Shown: positions 1 to 11,516, counted from the first letter of the stretch. The stretch: DNA of 64,000 nt from Charina bottae (GCA_023362775.1 JALMGJ010000003.1:46703916-46767915), one strand, 5' to 3'. Translations and numbers: made by a program. Notes: generated from the letters alone by a model not told the origin.

Positions 1-2937
1 CAGATTATACTACATACAGTAAGCATGACATTTGCTATCCCTGTGCAGATCTCTAGTCTCCCTCTATTGCCGCTGATTCAAGTTACTGCCAGCCACCTAA
101 CTTCCTGTGAGGAAATAGAGAAAACCTTACAGATTTTATACACCTTGAGACAGTCCTGGGTTGTGTTAGAATGAGTGGAAATATACTACTTAAATACCAA
201 TGCAGCTAATATGTCTCACTCAGGGGCTAGGAACAAGGTGGAAGCAATATAATGGAGATACAGCAATACGAAGATGTTGCCAGGCTATGCTTGGCTAAGT
301 ATAAGTAGGGAAAGGACATAAAGTCTTGACATGTTACAGGAAAAAACCTGACATGCTGACTGATTGTAGGTATGTTTACTCAGATTTCACTACAGTAAGG
401 TTTGTGTTTACAATTTCAGGCTTAACCCTAAACTTGTTTTAATCCCTGTAGTATCTTTCCATCACCCACTGATTTGCTGTCACTAGTTCCCACAAGGGAA
501 TTTGTTTTTTAGGCTTGAGCTCCTGTACCTCTCATTCTAGAAATTAACTACTATATCTCAACAAGTCTTAGTTGCTTAGATATTTTTAAAAAGATTAATA
601 GCCTTTGTCATTCTGATATTAAAGGTAATGGATGTAAGTAGTCCCCAAAAACATTAACCCAAGAATCCAATTGACACTTCCATTTTCTCTTAAGTGTCTT
701 TCTGTTGCAATTTGTCCTTCTGTGCCTGAGAACTTGCATCTCACTGCCTTATACAAACTCTCTGTATTATCTCCTGTAGTTACAGTTTGCTTTATAACAT
801 AGAATTTTTAAAATCAATCTAGCAAAGTGAACGGTTGTCCAGGGTCTCCCTTGTCCATATCTTGAAGCAGAATGGCTGCTGTGCTGAGATTGTTAGATCA
901 GTTTTTTGCTTCACAATGATGGAATAGGTTATATTTTAACAAAATATAGGAGTGTTTGTTCTCTCTGGCCAGTAAGTGACAAAAGTCCAGGTCTGTGACC
1001 TTGATTCCTTCATTGCAGCATCCGTGGTTTTGATGGAACTTTTCTGTAAATACAGAGAACAAGTTCTAAATTTATTTGTGGATAAAATTTGACTTCCCTA
1101 TATTTATTAGTCTTATTTTCCCTTTCCCTCAGTTACCCCCTATAGGTAATGAAGAATCAATACAGCTGTGAAGCAACAGTGAAGCAACAGAAGATACCAT
1201 ATGCTTTTTTCTGAGGAATGCAGCTTCTAATGTTGCCAGCCTCACATTTGTAAGTATCTCTCTGTAGACTTGTTTGTTTACTGGGCTATGAGGCTTCCAT
1301 GGAAAAGAAAATACCAGGATTACTTGCATGTCAACTATGACTGACACATAAGTAATAAGGTACTTGGGAGATGCATCAATTAAATTACGTATTTGTTTGG
1401 TGCTCTTGACAAGAGAAGTATCATTTAGGATGAATGAGACTTCTGTTGTCACACACAGAATTCTTAACAAACAAATGCTTTAAAAAGATGTAGTTGAAGA
1501 GTGGAATTTTAAAAAGCAGAAGCTAGCAAGAAGTACGGACAAGAACATTTTGCAGATAGATGGTGCAATTCAGATTTAGGATGTGATGTCTGTATGATTT
1601 TGTGATTTATCAGTGTTTGTTACATTTTGTTTTTTACCTGCGAACAATGGTCTTTTTAATGCTGCAGTCTAATGCATGCTTGACTTATAGTATGTCTGAG
1701 TAAACATGCTATAGGTTTGGCTTGTGCAGTGTGGATCTTCAGCGGTTAAGATGTAACCCTCAGTTTGATTATAGTATTTCCAAAAGCACTTTTTTCCCCT
1801 CCAGCAGCTATTGCCTAGTGAGGGAAGGAGGAAAAGAAACAGATATGGGAAAGGAGAGCAAGAAAAAGACAACTAAGTAAAAATATAGCACATTAAAAGC
1901 AACATGTAAATTAAAGAAATCTTAATTGCAGGCTGATGTTTAAGACTGAAATTTTTAAAAATTAAATATGGCCAGAAGGGTTCAAAATATTTTCTTTGAA
2001 AGAAAATATATGGGAGAGATCTACCTCATTTAAGTTTATAGAAAAATACATTGGCTTTGATTACACTTATTGAATGTCTGTTCTTAGAACAATAACGTTG
2101 TTATGAGTACATCTGTATTTTTCACCCCTAACTAATTCATCAGCTTCAGATCTATAGATTTTCTTTCTTCACAGCACCCACAGTGCTTTCAGGTCTTAAT
2201 GTTATTACAAATAGCAGGCATAGGTTGCTAGATTGGGAACACCTTCTACTCAAACCTCACTGAAATGAGTCGTTTCAGTAGAGCATGCACACAAGTTCCC
2301 AGTGGATAGTGCTTCAAATTTTTGGTCAAGGTTGCAGGTAATTCTTAATAATCACGCTCTGATGCATTTCTGTACTGTAAGTGTAAAAGTTGTTAAGTAT
2401 AAAGATTGAAAAACTTGATGCTGCTATGGAGAAGGAAGGACCAGTACTTCTGTGGAAATGTAGAAGCAAGATAAATTATGCATTTAAAGGCAGAGATGGA
2501 GTATCCTGTTCAGTCATACTACCTACATTTTGAAGCAGGGTAGGAAGAGATGGTAGAATTTATAGCTCAAAGCAGTATAAGGATTGCCTATCCTGGCTTT
2601 GTGCATATGAATTTAGTCAGAGTAACCACGTTACATTTCAGTGAGGCAGGACAAAGAGTTTAGGCAAAAGATGTGGCAAGATTTTCACCAAACGTTAAAA
2701 AATGGCTCCCAAATATTCCAAATTAAATTGTTTGAAAGGAAAGGGCCCACCCTCAGGGTATTTTAACAGCAGCTCTTGTGGTTACTTTTTAATCTCTCAG
2801 AATCACTATAGCAACAATATCAATGAACGCTAATCAAATATTTGAAGGACTTAGATTAGTCTTTGGCACATGCCTTCACATTTGCATATTTAACTGTTTA
2901 TAATAATAACCATTGGGTAGAACCAGAGATGTAGCTA
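1..2937. other. AT-rich DNA with no recognised gene
   Basis: I see no recognisable gene or repeat boundary here. A 113-codon open frame on the minus strand (1129-1470) matches no family I know and has no supporting context. The composition is typical of intergenic or intronic vertebrate DNA. Confidence 0.5.
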
Positions 2938-2995
2938 GCAATGGTGGGAGGGAATTCTGGGAATTAAAGTCTTAAAGTGGACAAGATTGAGAAAC
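2938..2995. repeat. Half of a hAT-like palindromic MITE, split by the next element
   Basis: The sequence GGGAATTCTGGGAATTAAAG...AAGATTGAGAAAC resembles the right half of the palindromic hAT-like MITE seen intact elsewhere in this window (7917-8010, 43935-44010). It is interrupted at 2995 by the hammerhead palindrome and resumes at 3283 with the duplicated AAGATTGAGAAAC. The left half is missing or too diverged to recognise. Confidence 0.5.
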
Positions 2996-3282
2996 GTCTG
3001 TAGCTTGAATCATGTCAACTGGATTTCTATTTTCTCAGTGGAAACGTTTCGCTCCTTATCCAAGGAGCTTCTTCAGTCTGAGCAAAGTTGGTAAGGGAAT
3101 CCTAAATATGTTACTAGGTAGCTGTGTACACATATTTAGGATTCCCTTACCAACTTTGCTCAGACTGAAGAAGCTCCTTGGATAAGGAGCAAGACGTTTC
3201 CACTGAGAAAATAGAAATCCAGTTGACATGATTCAAGCTACAGACAATTCCACCTGGATGACTGAGAACCTTCATAGACAGA
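2996..3282. mobile_element. Hammerhead-bearing inverted-repeat insertion (PLE-type, non-autonomous)
   Basis: Two arms (about 2996-3111 and 3130-3245) are near-perfect reverse complements, followed by a 37-bp tail. The insertion is flanked by a perfect 13-bp direct repeat, AAGATTGAGAAAC (2983-2995 and 3283-3295), so it has target-site duplications. Each arm carries a hammerhead-like core. Hammerhead motifs are known from the long terminal structures of Penelope-like elements, and a PLE occurs at 55-57.8 kb, so I infer a short element mobilised by PLE machinery. The same sequence recurs in opposite orientation at 12738-12922. It could instead be a plain foldback element, but the core motif argues against that. 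Confidence 0.7.
3046..3076 (-). ncRNA. Hammerhead-ribozyme-like core, left arm
   Basis: Read on the minus strand, CTGAAGA (3076-3070) matches the conserved CUGANGA box. It is followed by a perfect 7-bp stem II with a GGAT loop (GCTCCTT/AAGGAGC) and then GAAAC (3050-3046). I could not fix stem III or the cleavage triplet by eye, so activity is not shown. The right arm (3165-3195, plus strand) has the same CTGAAGA and stem, but GAAAC is changed to AAGAC, which should disable it. Confidence 0.55.
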
Positions 3283-3295
3283 AAGATTGAGAAAC

Positions 3296-4200
3296 ATTGT
3301 TCTAAGGAGGAATATATGGTTTATAACCTCAGAGGGGAGAGAAATCTTACTCATCCTTAAACAGATTTCCTGAACTAAATGTCAGACATAACATAACTAC
3401 CAAATAATGTTTTTTTCTGCATGTCTTAACTCCCAGCTCCCTGGGTGTCTTTGGACCAGCTCAGTTAAACCTGATTCACACGGTGGTTGTTATGCTGGTA
3501 AAATGGGAGCATGATGTGTGCACCCTTGAGTTTCTGAATGGAAGGCTGGGTATAAAACTAACAAATAAATAAAAGCATATGTAATGCAAACCCCAGGCCA
3601 TAGTGACTGGGAATTCTGGCAATTGCTGTCCTAAAACAACGAAGAGGTCACCATGTTCAAAAAGGCTGCGCTGAACCATGATTTAATATTATGTGAATGA
3701 GCTCCCCAGTCCTTCAGCATGACTAAGCTGAAGACATCAGCAGTTTTCAATTCCATCTTTTAACCAGAAGCAATTTAATGTTACTTCCAAACCTAGATAA
3801 ACTATGTATATTAATGTTTGGACTTAAAATGCAAAAGAAAACTTTCATTTTCCATGCAGCCATGCTGAACGAGGATTAGGTAGATATGGTGTTGGAATCT
3901 GAGTGTGTTTTATATAATGTTGATCCATAAGTTCTCAGCATATTATTCGGAATGATATTATTCAGGCTACGGTATGCATAGGGATGTAGCAAGCTGCTTT
4001 ACACCAAATTATATCACTAGTTTATTTATCCTAGCATTGTTTGTTCTGAATGGAATTCTTCAGGCTTTCATACAGGAACCTCCCCCAACATTATCTGAAG
4101 ATCCCACCAGTTGGATATGGAATTTAATGCATATAAAGAAGTAGGTTACAATGATGTGATTCATTGTGGAGCAAAAATTTACATCCAGTCCTAAAAAAAA
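3296..4200. other. No recognised feature
   Basis: After a few bases that may be the end of the split MITE, this is unique sequence without a supported gene. A minus-strand frame at 3476-3679 is short and unrecognised. Confidence 0.4.
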
Positions 4201-4529
4201 AAAAGTAAAGGTTCCCCCCGCACATTTGTGCAGTCGTGTCCGACTCTAGGGGCCGGTGATCGTCTCCGTTTGTTAGCCGAAGAGCCGGCATTGTCCGAAG
4301 ACGCTTCCCCGGTCATGTGGCCACATGACACGCGCGGGGAACGCTGTTACCTACCCACCGAAGTGGTACCTATTCATCTACTTGCATTTGCATGCTTTCG
4401 AATTGCTAGGTTGGCAAGAGCTGGAGCTAGTGCGGGAGCTCACTCCGCACGTATGGCTAGGGATTCGAACCTCCGAACTTGCGATCTTCCGATTGACAAG
4501 CCTGGCATCTTACCCGCTGTGCAGTACTA
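4201..4529 (-). mobile_element. Sauria-type tRNA-derived SINE
   Basis: The minus strand has a tRNA-like head (A-box region near GGTAAGATGCC, B box GGTTCGAATCC), the family body with AGGTACCACTTCGGTGGGTA, and the 3' signature GTCGGACACGACTGCACAAA ending in ACCTTTAC. Four other copies occur at 19831, 26619, 28401 and 33367. This copy is diverged at its tRNA head (CAGTACTAG instead of the usual GAGCCACC complement) and its target duplication is unclear. SINEs of this type use an RNA polymerase III promoter and depend on LINE proteins. Confidence 0.9.
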
Positions 4530-6260
4530 GTCTAATTTAAACTTTGGAATGCCATTTCTGAGCTGGGGAAAACCATGACCTCATATTGTTATAATTATTT
4601 CCATAACATGTCAGCATCTTCTGAAGAATTCTTTCACAAGTTTATGTGTACATTCCTAAACAAAAACACTTTTTCATTTAATGAAAAAAAGTGTTTTCAC
4701 AAATGCTAGCCCATTGAGTTTAAGGAGTTACATTTGTCCATGAAATCGAAGCAAGCTATTTTTTGCGAAGTCCAGGTGCAGTTTTGATTCAGCCTCCTTA
4801 TGATTTTCAGTTAACATTGGCTAGATTGTTTCGCACAGGTGTCCATTTTGGAAAAAAAATGAACTGCGTAGCAAAGCTTTCCTCTCAAGCCTAAAAGGCA
4901 TTGATTAAGGTAGTTCTAAATAAATTTTATGTGTAGGTTGATAGTTAGTTACTAAATGATTGCATGAATATGTGATATAGTTAGGTGATTTGGAGCAATT
5001 TAGTATGTTAGTTTTTAGGGTTTTTTATTTATTTGTATTTTTTGTTTCTTTTGGCATTATAACTTCATAACTAATTAATTTGTTTGAAGTGTATATATTA
5101 TTGTTTTTCAATTTGTTTCAGTATATTCTCTGTTGTTGTTTTTTCTTAAAATTGCAATTAAAAATTAGGGAAAAAAATAAGAAGGTTCAAGGTTGTCTTT
5201 TCTTGCAGTTCAGTGGTTCAAGTCCAGAATATGAAGCCTTAGAAGTAGTTATTTACTGCAGCCTGTACTTCATAAGTAGTTAGTGCACATATATACACAT
5301 GCATGCATGCATATACACACACACATGAATCTAATGCTCAGGTGAAGGCAGAGGAAAGAATAGTGAAATCAGTTGCATAGATCAACCAGTGAATTTGATT
5401 TGTGGAAGAGTATGCTGTGAATCACAGTAGCATGTGGTAGCATCTAGCCAACCTTGGCTGATCTCCCCAAACCTAAGCAGTATGGGACCTGTCTAGTAGT
5501 TGGATAAGAAATTTCTAGAAAATCTCAGGACTATAGGCTAGATTGAAATATTAGCTTGGACAAAAAAAGGCAATGGCAAACCTTATCTTTATTTTGTCAA
5601 GAAAATTGCATGAATGTGTCTGTCTAGTAGCCAGAAGTCCAGCTTTATTCAAGGGATGGGTTACCTTTATGCTGTGAACTAATCTTCTCTGTGACTACAT
5701 TTGCTCATAGAGTTAAGCTGGAATTTTTAAACATAGTTTGTTGACTAAATTATAATGAGCTGACTTTCATATGATGCTGAAACATAATTAATGGTTCAAT
5801 ATGTCACACTAAGCCAAAAACAAACAAACCACAGCATGGTTTAACACATCATGTGAATCTAGCCCATGAGATCTTTTAAAGTGTTTATCACTTTTTTAAA
5901 AAGACATTTGTTTCATTTTTCTTTTGCTGCAGGTTTCAAGTAAGAATGCCCCCTCTTTCGCAATGTATTTTCCAGCTTTTCCATTTTTTTTGGCAGCAAA
6001 ATATGCCTAGACACCTAACAAATATAAGAAGGTGAGTGAAGACATGGAGAGTATACAATTGTGAATGATTTGTAGAGGAATAAAAGAACGTTAACTTCTG
6101 CTGACCACCTTCTTCTCTAGCATAGATAACAGAATATTCTTTCTGTTTTTCTGCATTTAAGCTAGTACATTAGAAAGCTTCTATAGTTTATAGCTCATAA
6201 GTACCTAGGGAAGCTCAAATTTCCTAGTGACATATTTTGTCAATGAGTTTATTTCTTTTT
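4530..6260. other. AT-rich DNA, no recognised gene
   Basis: No gene or repeat family recognised apart from a short CA/ATGC-rich simple repeat around 5288-5327. A 67-codon plus-strand frame at 5080-5283 is hydrophobic and low in complexity and is probably chance. Confidence 0.4.
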
Positions 6261-6261
6261 G

Positions 6262-6490
6262 TTGGTAGTCTAGTCGTTAAGGTGTTACACTAAGACTGGG
6301 GAGATCCAGGTTCAGGTCCACCTTCAGTAGTGTAAACTCACTGAGTGACTTTGGGTCAGTCACTTTCTTTTAGCACAACTTACTTCACAGATCACCATGA
6401 GAATAAAATGAAGATTTCCACATAAGCCACCTTGAATTTCTGGAGAAAATGTGGGATATAGCTTTAACAAATGCATATATAAATGCAGAT
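6262..6490 (+). mobile_element. Diverged tRNA-derived SINE
   Basis: GTAGTCTAGTCGTTAAGGTGTTACACTAAGAC followed by GAGATCCAGGTTCAGGTCC looks like a tRNA A box and B box. A body with TGACTTTGGGTCAGTCACT and a 3' part (CCACCTTGAATTTCTGGAG...) follows. This layout matches the better preserved copies at 31550-31796 and 32671-32911 but is older. No clear target duplication. Confidence 0.65.
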
Positions 6491-6759
6491 TAAAACTTGT
6501 TGGCCTTCAAGCTCATGTATTATCCCTTTACTTGATAAAATGAATGGCAAGAGCCTTAGTAACAAATAAATTGACAAATATCCATCATGGCATTGGTTTG
6601 CAAAGTACAGGGTAAGCTGATGACACTTTTTAAAAAATGACAAAAGTATATCATATAGGGCATCAAAATGAAAGGATAAATAAATGAGTTATTGGTAGAG
6701 AAAATAACTAGCTAGGAACATAATAGTTTAATGTGGCTTTGCTAATTTGGATGAGCTGT
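6491..6759. other. No recognised feature
   Basis: AT-rich unique sequence between a SINE and the L2 LINE. Confidence 0.35.
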
Positions 6760-6835
6760 GTCAGTGTTCTTCAACCTCAGCGACTTTAAGATACGTGGAC
6801 TTCAACTCCCAGAATTCCCTGCATGTTGACTGTGA
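6760..6835. repeat. Half hAT-like MITE at the L2 5' junction
   Basis: The sequence TGTTCTTCAACCTCAGCGAC...CTTCAACTCCCAGAATTCCC is one arm of the palindromic hAT-like MITE. It is directly followed by GC-rich LINE sequence, so either the LINE inserted into the MITE or the MITE was truncated. Confidence 0.6.
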
Positions 6836-7282
6836 GCCCCCGTGTGGAGGATAGGCCTTGATGGCAAGCTAGATTCCAGTGCTGCGGAGTGGGGCTTGGC
6901 AGGGCGACGGACTTTGGCGGAGGGGGCCCCCGGCCGGATAGTGCATGGGACCCGGGTGGTGATGTGGTTTGAGGCAACACCCCCTTGGATTTTAATAACA
7001 TAAGGGACTCAGTGGATGGAGTGGAGGACTGGTCACCCCCAAATCTATTTAGGGCGGTGGCGGAAGGTTTCAGGGGTCCCTCAGTGTGTGTGTGGTACTC
7101 CCCTCTGGGGTGAGAGACGCACGGGGAGTCCACGACTGTATGGTTTTGTAAGAGTACCCACCCCTGAGTGAGAGAGAGAGGTGGGTAGGAGTGGTTGGGG
7201 TGCCCCTCTACGACTAGTGAGAGAGGCTGTGGAGGGGCACAGTGGGGATGTGGGTGGTGGTTAGGACCTAACAGCGCCGAGA

Positions 7283-7771
7283 GTGGGAGCTGGTGCGCTG
7301 GGGGGGGCCTGCCATCACCCAAGGTTGGTTGAGTATGAGAGGATGTGTGCGTGGGGGAGGGGACCCTTGTTTAAACCCAGGATTTCCGGAGGTCTGGGAG
7401 TGGAGGCAACTGGACCTGGAAACTCTGGGGGCTGTAGGGTGGGTGACCTTATTGAGGTGGTGACGGGCCGGGGATGTTACGACGGGAACTGGAGGGCAGG
7501 CCATCTTCGGGGAAGACGCCCCCGGTGTTTGTTACCGGTGGTGTATTCCGGCCCTCCGAGTTCAAACCCAGGCCCTGGACAGCATATCCTTGAGGGCCCT
7601 GTTCTCCGGCTGCTGCTTCTTAACGCCAGGTCAGTGAACAACAAGGCCCCACTCATAGGTGATTTAATCACAGAGGAGGGGGCAGACCTGGCGTTTATCA
7701 CCGAGACCTGGCTGGGCCCAGAAGGGGGGTTAGCCCTCTTGGAAATGTGCCCGGCTGGGTTTCATGTGTAG
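7283..7771 (+). pseudogene. L2 LINE 5' ORF with endonuclease start
   Basis: The open frame of 162 codons ends with the N-terminal part of an APE-type endonuclease: LLLLNARSVNNKAPLIGDLI at about residues 109-128 and DLAFITETWLGPEGG soon after. These correspond to the N-containing first motif and the ET motif of CR1/L2 endonucleases. The upstream, proline/glycine-rich part is probably the end of ORF1/5'UTR read through. It stops at 7771 within the endonuclease; a further endonuclease piece continues at 7805 (VVIRESL...). Not a host gene. Confidence 0.75.
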
Positions 7772-7916
7772 CACCAGCCGAGACACCAGGGTAGGGGAGG
7801 AGGGGTGGCGGTTGTCATCCGAGAGTCTCTAGTGGCCTTCAGGGGCACTGCTGTTGGGCCTGAGGAAGTGGACAGGATCCTCTGGACTGTAGTTGCCACC
7901 ACATGTCATCTAGACC

Positions 7917-8010
7917 AGGGTTCCTCAACCTCAGCCATTTTAAGATGTGTGGACTTCAACTCCCAGAATACTCCAGCCAGTATAAAATGGCTGAGGTTGA
8001 GGAACACTGA
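7917..8010. mobile_element. 94-bp hAT-like palindromic MITE with 8-bp TSD
   Basis: The two halves are reverse complements (GGTTCCTCAACCTCAGCCAT against ATGGCTGAGGTTGAGGAAC). The flanks are identical 8-mers, TCTAGACC at 7909-7916 and 8011-8018. Eight-bp duplications and TTCTCAACC-type termini point to hAT transposons. It sits in the L2 LINE, so it is younger than that copy. Confidence 0.85.
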
Positions 8011-8075
8011 TCTAGACCCATGCCCTTCCTGGCTGGTAAAAGCAGCCCGGGAGGTGATGTGGTTGGGTCCAGGCG

Positions 8076-8621
8076 ATGGCTAATACATCCTTGAGAGAGG
8101 GGGTGTTTCCGGCTGCCTTTAAAGAGGCGCTGGTACACCCCCTCCTCAAACTATTCCTGGACCCTACTGTGTTGGAAAATTTTCGTCCTGTCTCCCACCT
8201 TCCCTTTTTGGGAAAGGTGGTTGAGAAAGTGGTGGCGTTACAACTCCAGAGGATTCTGGATGAAATGGATTATCTAGACCCTTTTCAGTCAGGTTTCAGG
8301 TCAGGATATGGGACAGAGACTGCATTGGTCGTGCTTATGGATGACCTCTGGCGGGAACGGGATGGAGGCAGTGCATCCATCCTTGTTCTTCTGGACGTCT
8401 CAGCAGCTTTCGATACCATTGACCATGGTATCCTTTTGGGACGGCTCAGGGAGTTGGGGGTGGGCGGCGTAGTTCTGCGCTGGTTCACCTCCTTCCTCCA
8501 GGGTCGTTCCCAATCGGTGGTGATAGGGGATGAGAGATCCGACCCTCGACCCCTCCTTTGTGGGGTGCTGCAGGGTTCGGTTCTCTCTCCTATTCAACAT
8601 CTACATGAAACCACTGGGTGA
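8076..8621 (+). pseudogene. L2 LINE reverse transcriptase, N-terminal part
   Basis: A 181-codon frame covering the fingers and palm of an L2-clade RT: FRPVSHLPFLGKVVEKVVA, QSGFRSGYGTETALV, the catalytic aspartate block VLLDVSAAFDTIDHG and LLCGVLQGSVLSP. A frameshift just after VLSP moves the YADD-containing part into the frame at 8530-8766. The YADD catalytic pair itself is intact. The protein would act in target-primed reverse transcription of its own RNA, but this copy cannot make it. Confidence 0.85.
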
Positions 8622-9215
8622 GATCATCTGTCACCATGGGATGAGGTATCATCAATATGCTGATGATACTCAATTATATATCTCCATCCCGGGTGAGGTA
8701 AGTGATGCGGTGGCTCTCCTATCTCAGTGTCTGGGGTCTGGATGGGGAACAACAGGCTTCAGCTGAACCCTGGTAAGATGGAGTGGCTGTGGATTGATGG
8801 CCTCTCAGGTTCAGGAAGTTGTCATCTTTGATCCTGGATGGGGTAGCATTGCCCCATTCAGAGCCGGTGCGGAACTTGGGGGTCCTCCTGGACTCACGTC
8901 TCCTGCTCGAAGAGCAGGTGGCAGTCGTGGCCAGAAGGGCCTTCGCGCAACTTCGGGTTGTGCACCAGTTACACTTTCCTGGACCGAGATGCCCTCCGAA
9001 CAGTCACTCATGCCCTGGTCATCTCCCATATAGACTATTGCAATGCGCTCTACATGGGGTACCCTTGAAGAGTATCTGGAAGCTCAGCTGGTCCAGAATG
9101 CAGCTGCGCGCACAGTTATTGGTGCGTCGGAAATCATGATCACATGACTGCAGCTGACCTAGGCGGCACAGCAGCAGCCACAACTTTGCCAATACAACTG
9201 GTGTGAAGATCCTTG

Positions 9216-10959
9216 TTTCTTTTTTTTATATAAGAATTTTATTAAGTTGGAAACAAAAATAAAAACTACAAAGAAGCAACAAACTACAAAAAAAACCCTA
9301 AAAAAGTGTGAAACACAAGAAAAAAGAATTTTAAAGATTACATAAAGAGGTGACTTTCGACTTTCAACAACAAGAATATATAGCAATTTCCATAATCAAT
9401 CCCTTACTCTATATCAAACCAAGATCATATTATTTCTATAAATCATTCCATTAGCACATTATAAAAATCACTAAATACAATTGCTCCTTCCCCTTGTATT
9501 GAAAGAAAAAGAAATATATAAACCTCCAAATCAACTTCACCCCCAAAAAACATTTATTTCCTTCCTATCACTATTCTATATATTTCTGTCCACTATAATA
9601 AAAATCAAACTATAAAAAACATATAACTTATCTACTTTTATAATTAATAATACTATAACAATCCTAACCCTATTAAACCTAAAACCAAGCAATTATTATT
9701 ATACCTTATAAATCTTAAAAATCAAACAAACCTTAAAAACAATCCAGTAAATCTTAATCCAAATAATTAAAGAAAAATGGAATCATACAAGCCTTAAAAT
9801 CAATCTAGATAAACATTCTTAATTCTTTACCCCGCTTCGAAATATACCAAAGCATTTACATACAGTATCTCCTTGATACACACAGGGCATTTTTCATACA
9901 GAAATCGAACAGCCCAACTTCCCCCCTTAGGAACACAAACTTCTCAGCAAGAACCTTCGCACAGAGCAGGACCTCTTGTTTCCCATAACATTCTATCAGA
10001 AAAACAACTCCATTTGCAATCTGCAACTGTCCCTTTAGCCCCTTAATCACCAGAATATAATTTTCGCCTGGCATTTCATCAAAGGCTTCAATCTCACTGT
10101 CAGTAGTAAAATCTTCAACTTCTTCCACAATGTCTTCAGCCAGATGACACATTTTAAAGCTGGTATTTTCCACAGTGTCCCAAATATCTTGCAATATAGC
10201 CTGACAGAGATCAGAAAGAATCTGCTTAAACTGAGAACGAAACTCTGAGAAAGTCTCCTTGAACTCCTCCATGTTTCAGGCAGTAGATTATGGCGCCCCC
10301 TAGATACTTGACTAGCAGAAATAGGAGTTAATGAGTTGATAGAAGATTTCCAAAAGTTGTTGACACAAGAGAAAGTATGCTAACAAGCAGCTCCCAGGGA
10401 AAGTGAACAGAGAACTGAAGATTCAAAATAGCATATTCAACATGTAGGAAATATTAAATCCTTCAAATTCAATACAAAAATAATAGCAGGGAGGCAATGA
10501 TTTATTCTCAGTCCTCCTAAATGTTTAAATGGGAAAACAAGCCAAAACTTTTTAAAAAATTAAAAATTAACCCAGAAACAACAATAAGCACCAAGAGAGA
10601 TCGCTTCTCCTTGCTGTAGAAAGCCTCTCTTGGGGTACATAAACTTTAAAAATATTTAAAAATGGGGTGGCTTGACTTAGTGTCTGTTTAAGGCTACAGC
10701 GCGGCATGGAAATGATGTCCCGTCCTCCCAGCAGCTCTTACCCAATCGTCGTGAACGCTGTTTGCGATTCCCGGGATGCAAGTCGCTGTGCGGAGGAGAA
10801 ATGGGTCGATTCCGAGTGTTTTCCTTACTCTGGAAAAATACTCCTGGGCTTCAGGAGAAACCAGCCTGAGCCCGAAAAAAAACCTGCCACAATGCCAGTT
10901 CTGTCCGCGGAGCCCGTGGACACAGCTGCTCAGTCGGCCATATTCCCACCGGAAGTCCC
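9216..10959 (-). mobile_element. L1-type non-autonomous element (ORF2 absent), full length with TSD
   Basis: A perfect 10-bp duplication, AAGATCCTTG, flanks the element (9206-9215 and 10960-10969). On the minus strand it begins TGGGACTTCCGGTGGGAATA, a start I associate with squamate L1 5'UTRs. It then has about 690 bp of 5'UTR, a 138-codon ORF (10272-9856), an AT-rich 3' part resembling the L1 3'UTR at 30.5 kb, and a poly-A end (poly-T at about 9218-9226 on the plus strand). No reverse transcriptase is present. Target duplication, poly-A and intact 5' end indicate one retrotransposition event of an already deleted RNA, like mammalian HAL1 elements. Confidence 0.72.
9856..10272 (-). CDS. ORF of the non-autonomous L1-type element (possible ORF1 remnant)
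   Basis: A 138-codon ORF starting MEEFKETFSEFRSQFKQ, predicted mostly helical at the N-terminus, with an acidic middle (EDIVEEVEDFTTDSEIEAFDE). I do not recognise the L1 ORF1 RRM or C-terminal domain, and the length is under half of a typical ORF1, so it is either a truncated ORF1 or unrelated cargo. The first ATG follows a GCCTGAAAC leader and is the natural start after the 5'UTR. The frame is intact, which is unusual among repeats in this window. Confidence 0.4.
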   Translation of the reverse strand: MEEFKETFSEFRSQFKQILSDLCQAILQDIWDTVENTSFKMCHLAEDIVEEVEDFTTDSEIEAFDEMPGENYILVIKGLKGQLQIANGVVFLIECYGKQEVLLCAKVLAEKFVFLRGEVGLFDFCMKNALCVSRRYCM

Positions 10960-10969
10960 AAGATCCTTG

Positions 10970-11455
10970 ACATTTCAATTACGTGGGAGTAATGGGTCCT
11001 GGATTTTGTATGCATTCTTTAAGTTAGCCAATTTAAGGTATCTTCATTCAAAATTATTGTGCTGTGATGCACTGTTTCAGCTAATTGAAGGTTACAAACA
11101 GACAGAGTTTTGGTATAATATAGATGTTAATCAAAGACTATTCAAGCAAGCATATACACTAGCAGAAGATCCCAAATCTAGAAAGAATTGCTTTACAACT
11201 GATAAGGAAACAAGGTAACCACAAAGGGAGAGATGGGGCATCGTTCATGGTATGAAATCATTACAGAAACATTCCTAGAAAGGAAACATAGTAGCTTTAT
11301 ATATACCTTAAGCCAAGTTATTGTTGGTTATCCTGATTGTTTTTCTAGCAGGCTGACCCTGTGCTTACAGCAGGAAGGACTAAGGAGGCCTAACAGCATT
11401 TGTCCTTCAGTCCTTTCAAGGTGTGAACACTGTAATCACTTAGTCATTATTAGGC
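10970..11455. other. No recognised feature
   Basis: Unique sequence between two retroelements; the plus-strand open frame that runs through here starts within the L1 5'UTR and is a chance frame. Confidence 0.35.
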
Positions 11456-11516
11456 AATCAATCAGTTTATTACAGCCCGAAGGCCAGATACAATAAAATA
11501 TCTAATAGTAGAACTA

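Larger units (their letters stand above)
6836..9150 (+). mobile_element. CR1/L2-clade LINE, internally deleted
   Basis: Layout: GC-rich 5' region (about 6836-7560), endonuclease N-terminal part (about 7600-7910), a MITE at 7917-8010, reverse transcriptase (about 8030-8770) and thumb/C-terminal part (8790-9150). Endonuclease motifs include LLLLNARSVNNK and ITETWL. RT motifs include FRPVSHLPFLGKVVEKVV, LDVSAAFDTIDHGILL and the catalytic YADD (in RYHQYADDTQLYIS, near 8650). The endonuclease C-terminal half is missing: the protein jumps from the ILWTVV region into DPCPSWLVKAARE. Frameshifts separate the frames 7283-7771, 8076-8621 and 8530-8766. It lacks the usual 3' tail and is dead. Three 3' copies of the same clade lie at 49.7-52.6 kb. 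Confidence 0.88.

Noticed and set aside
4228..4540. ORFs with a conserved YLPTEVVPIHLLAFACFRIA stretch at several loci
   Set aside because: This is the translation of the Sauria-type SINE body and recurs at 19826, 26452 and 33344.
7283..9139. Host gene encoding a reverse-transcriptase-like protein
   Set aside because: Frameshifts, a deletion, a nested MITE and similarity to other truncated copies show a dead L2 LINE.
10706..11218. 170-codon plus-strand ORF beginning MEMMSRPPSSSYPIV
   Set aside because: Its first half is antisense to the 5'UTR of the L1-type element and it crosses the element boundary at 10959.
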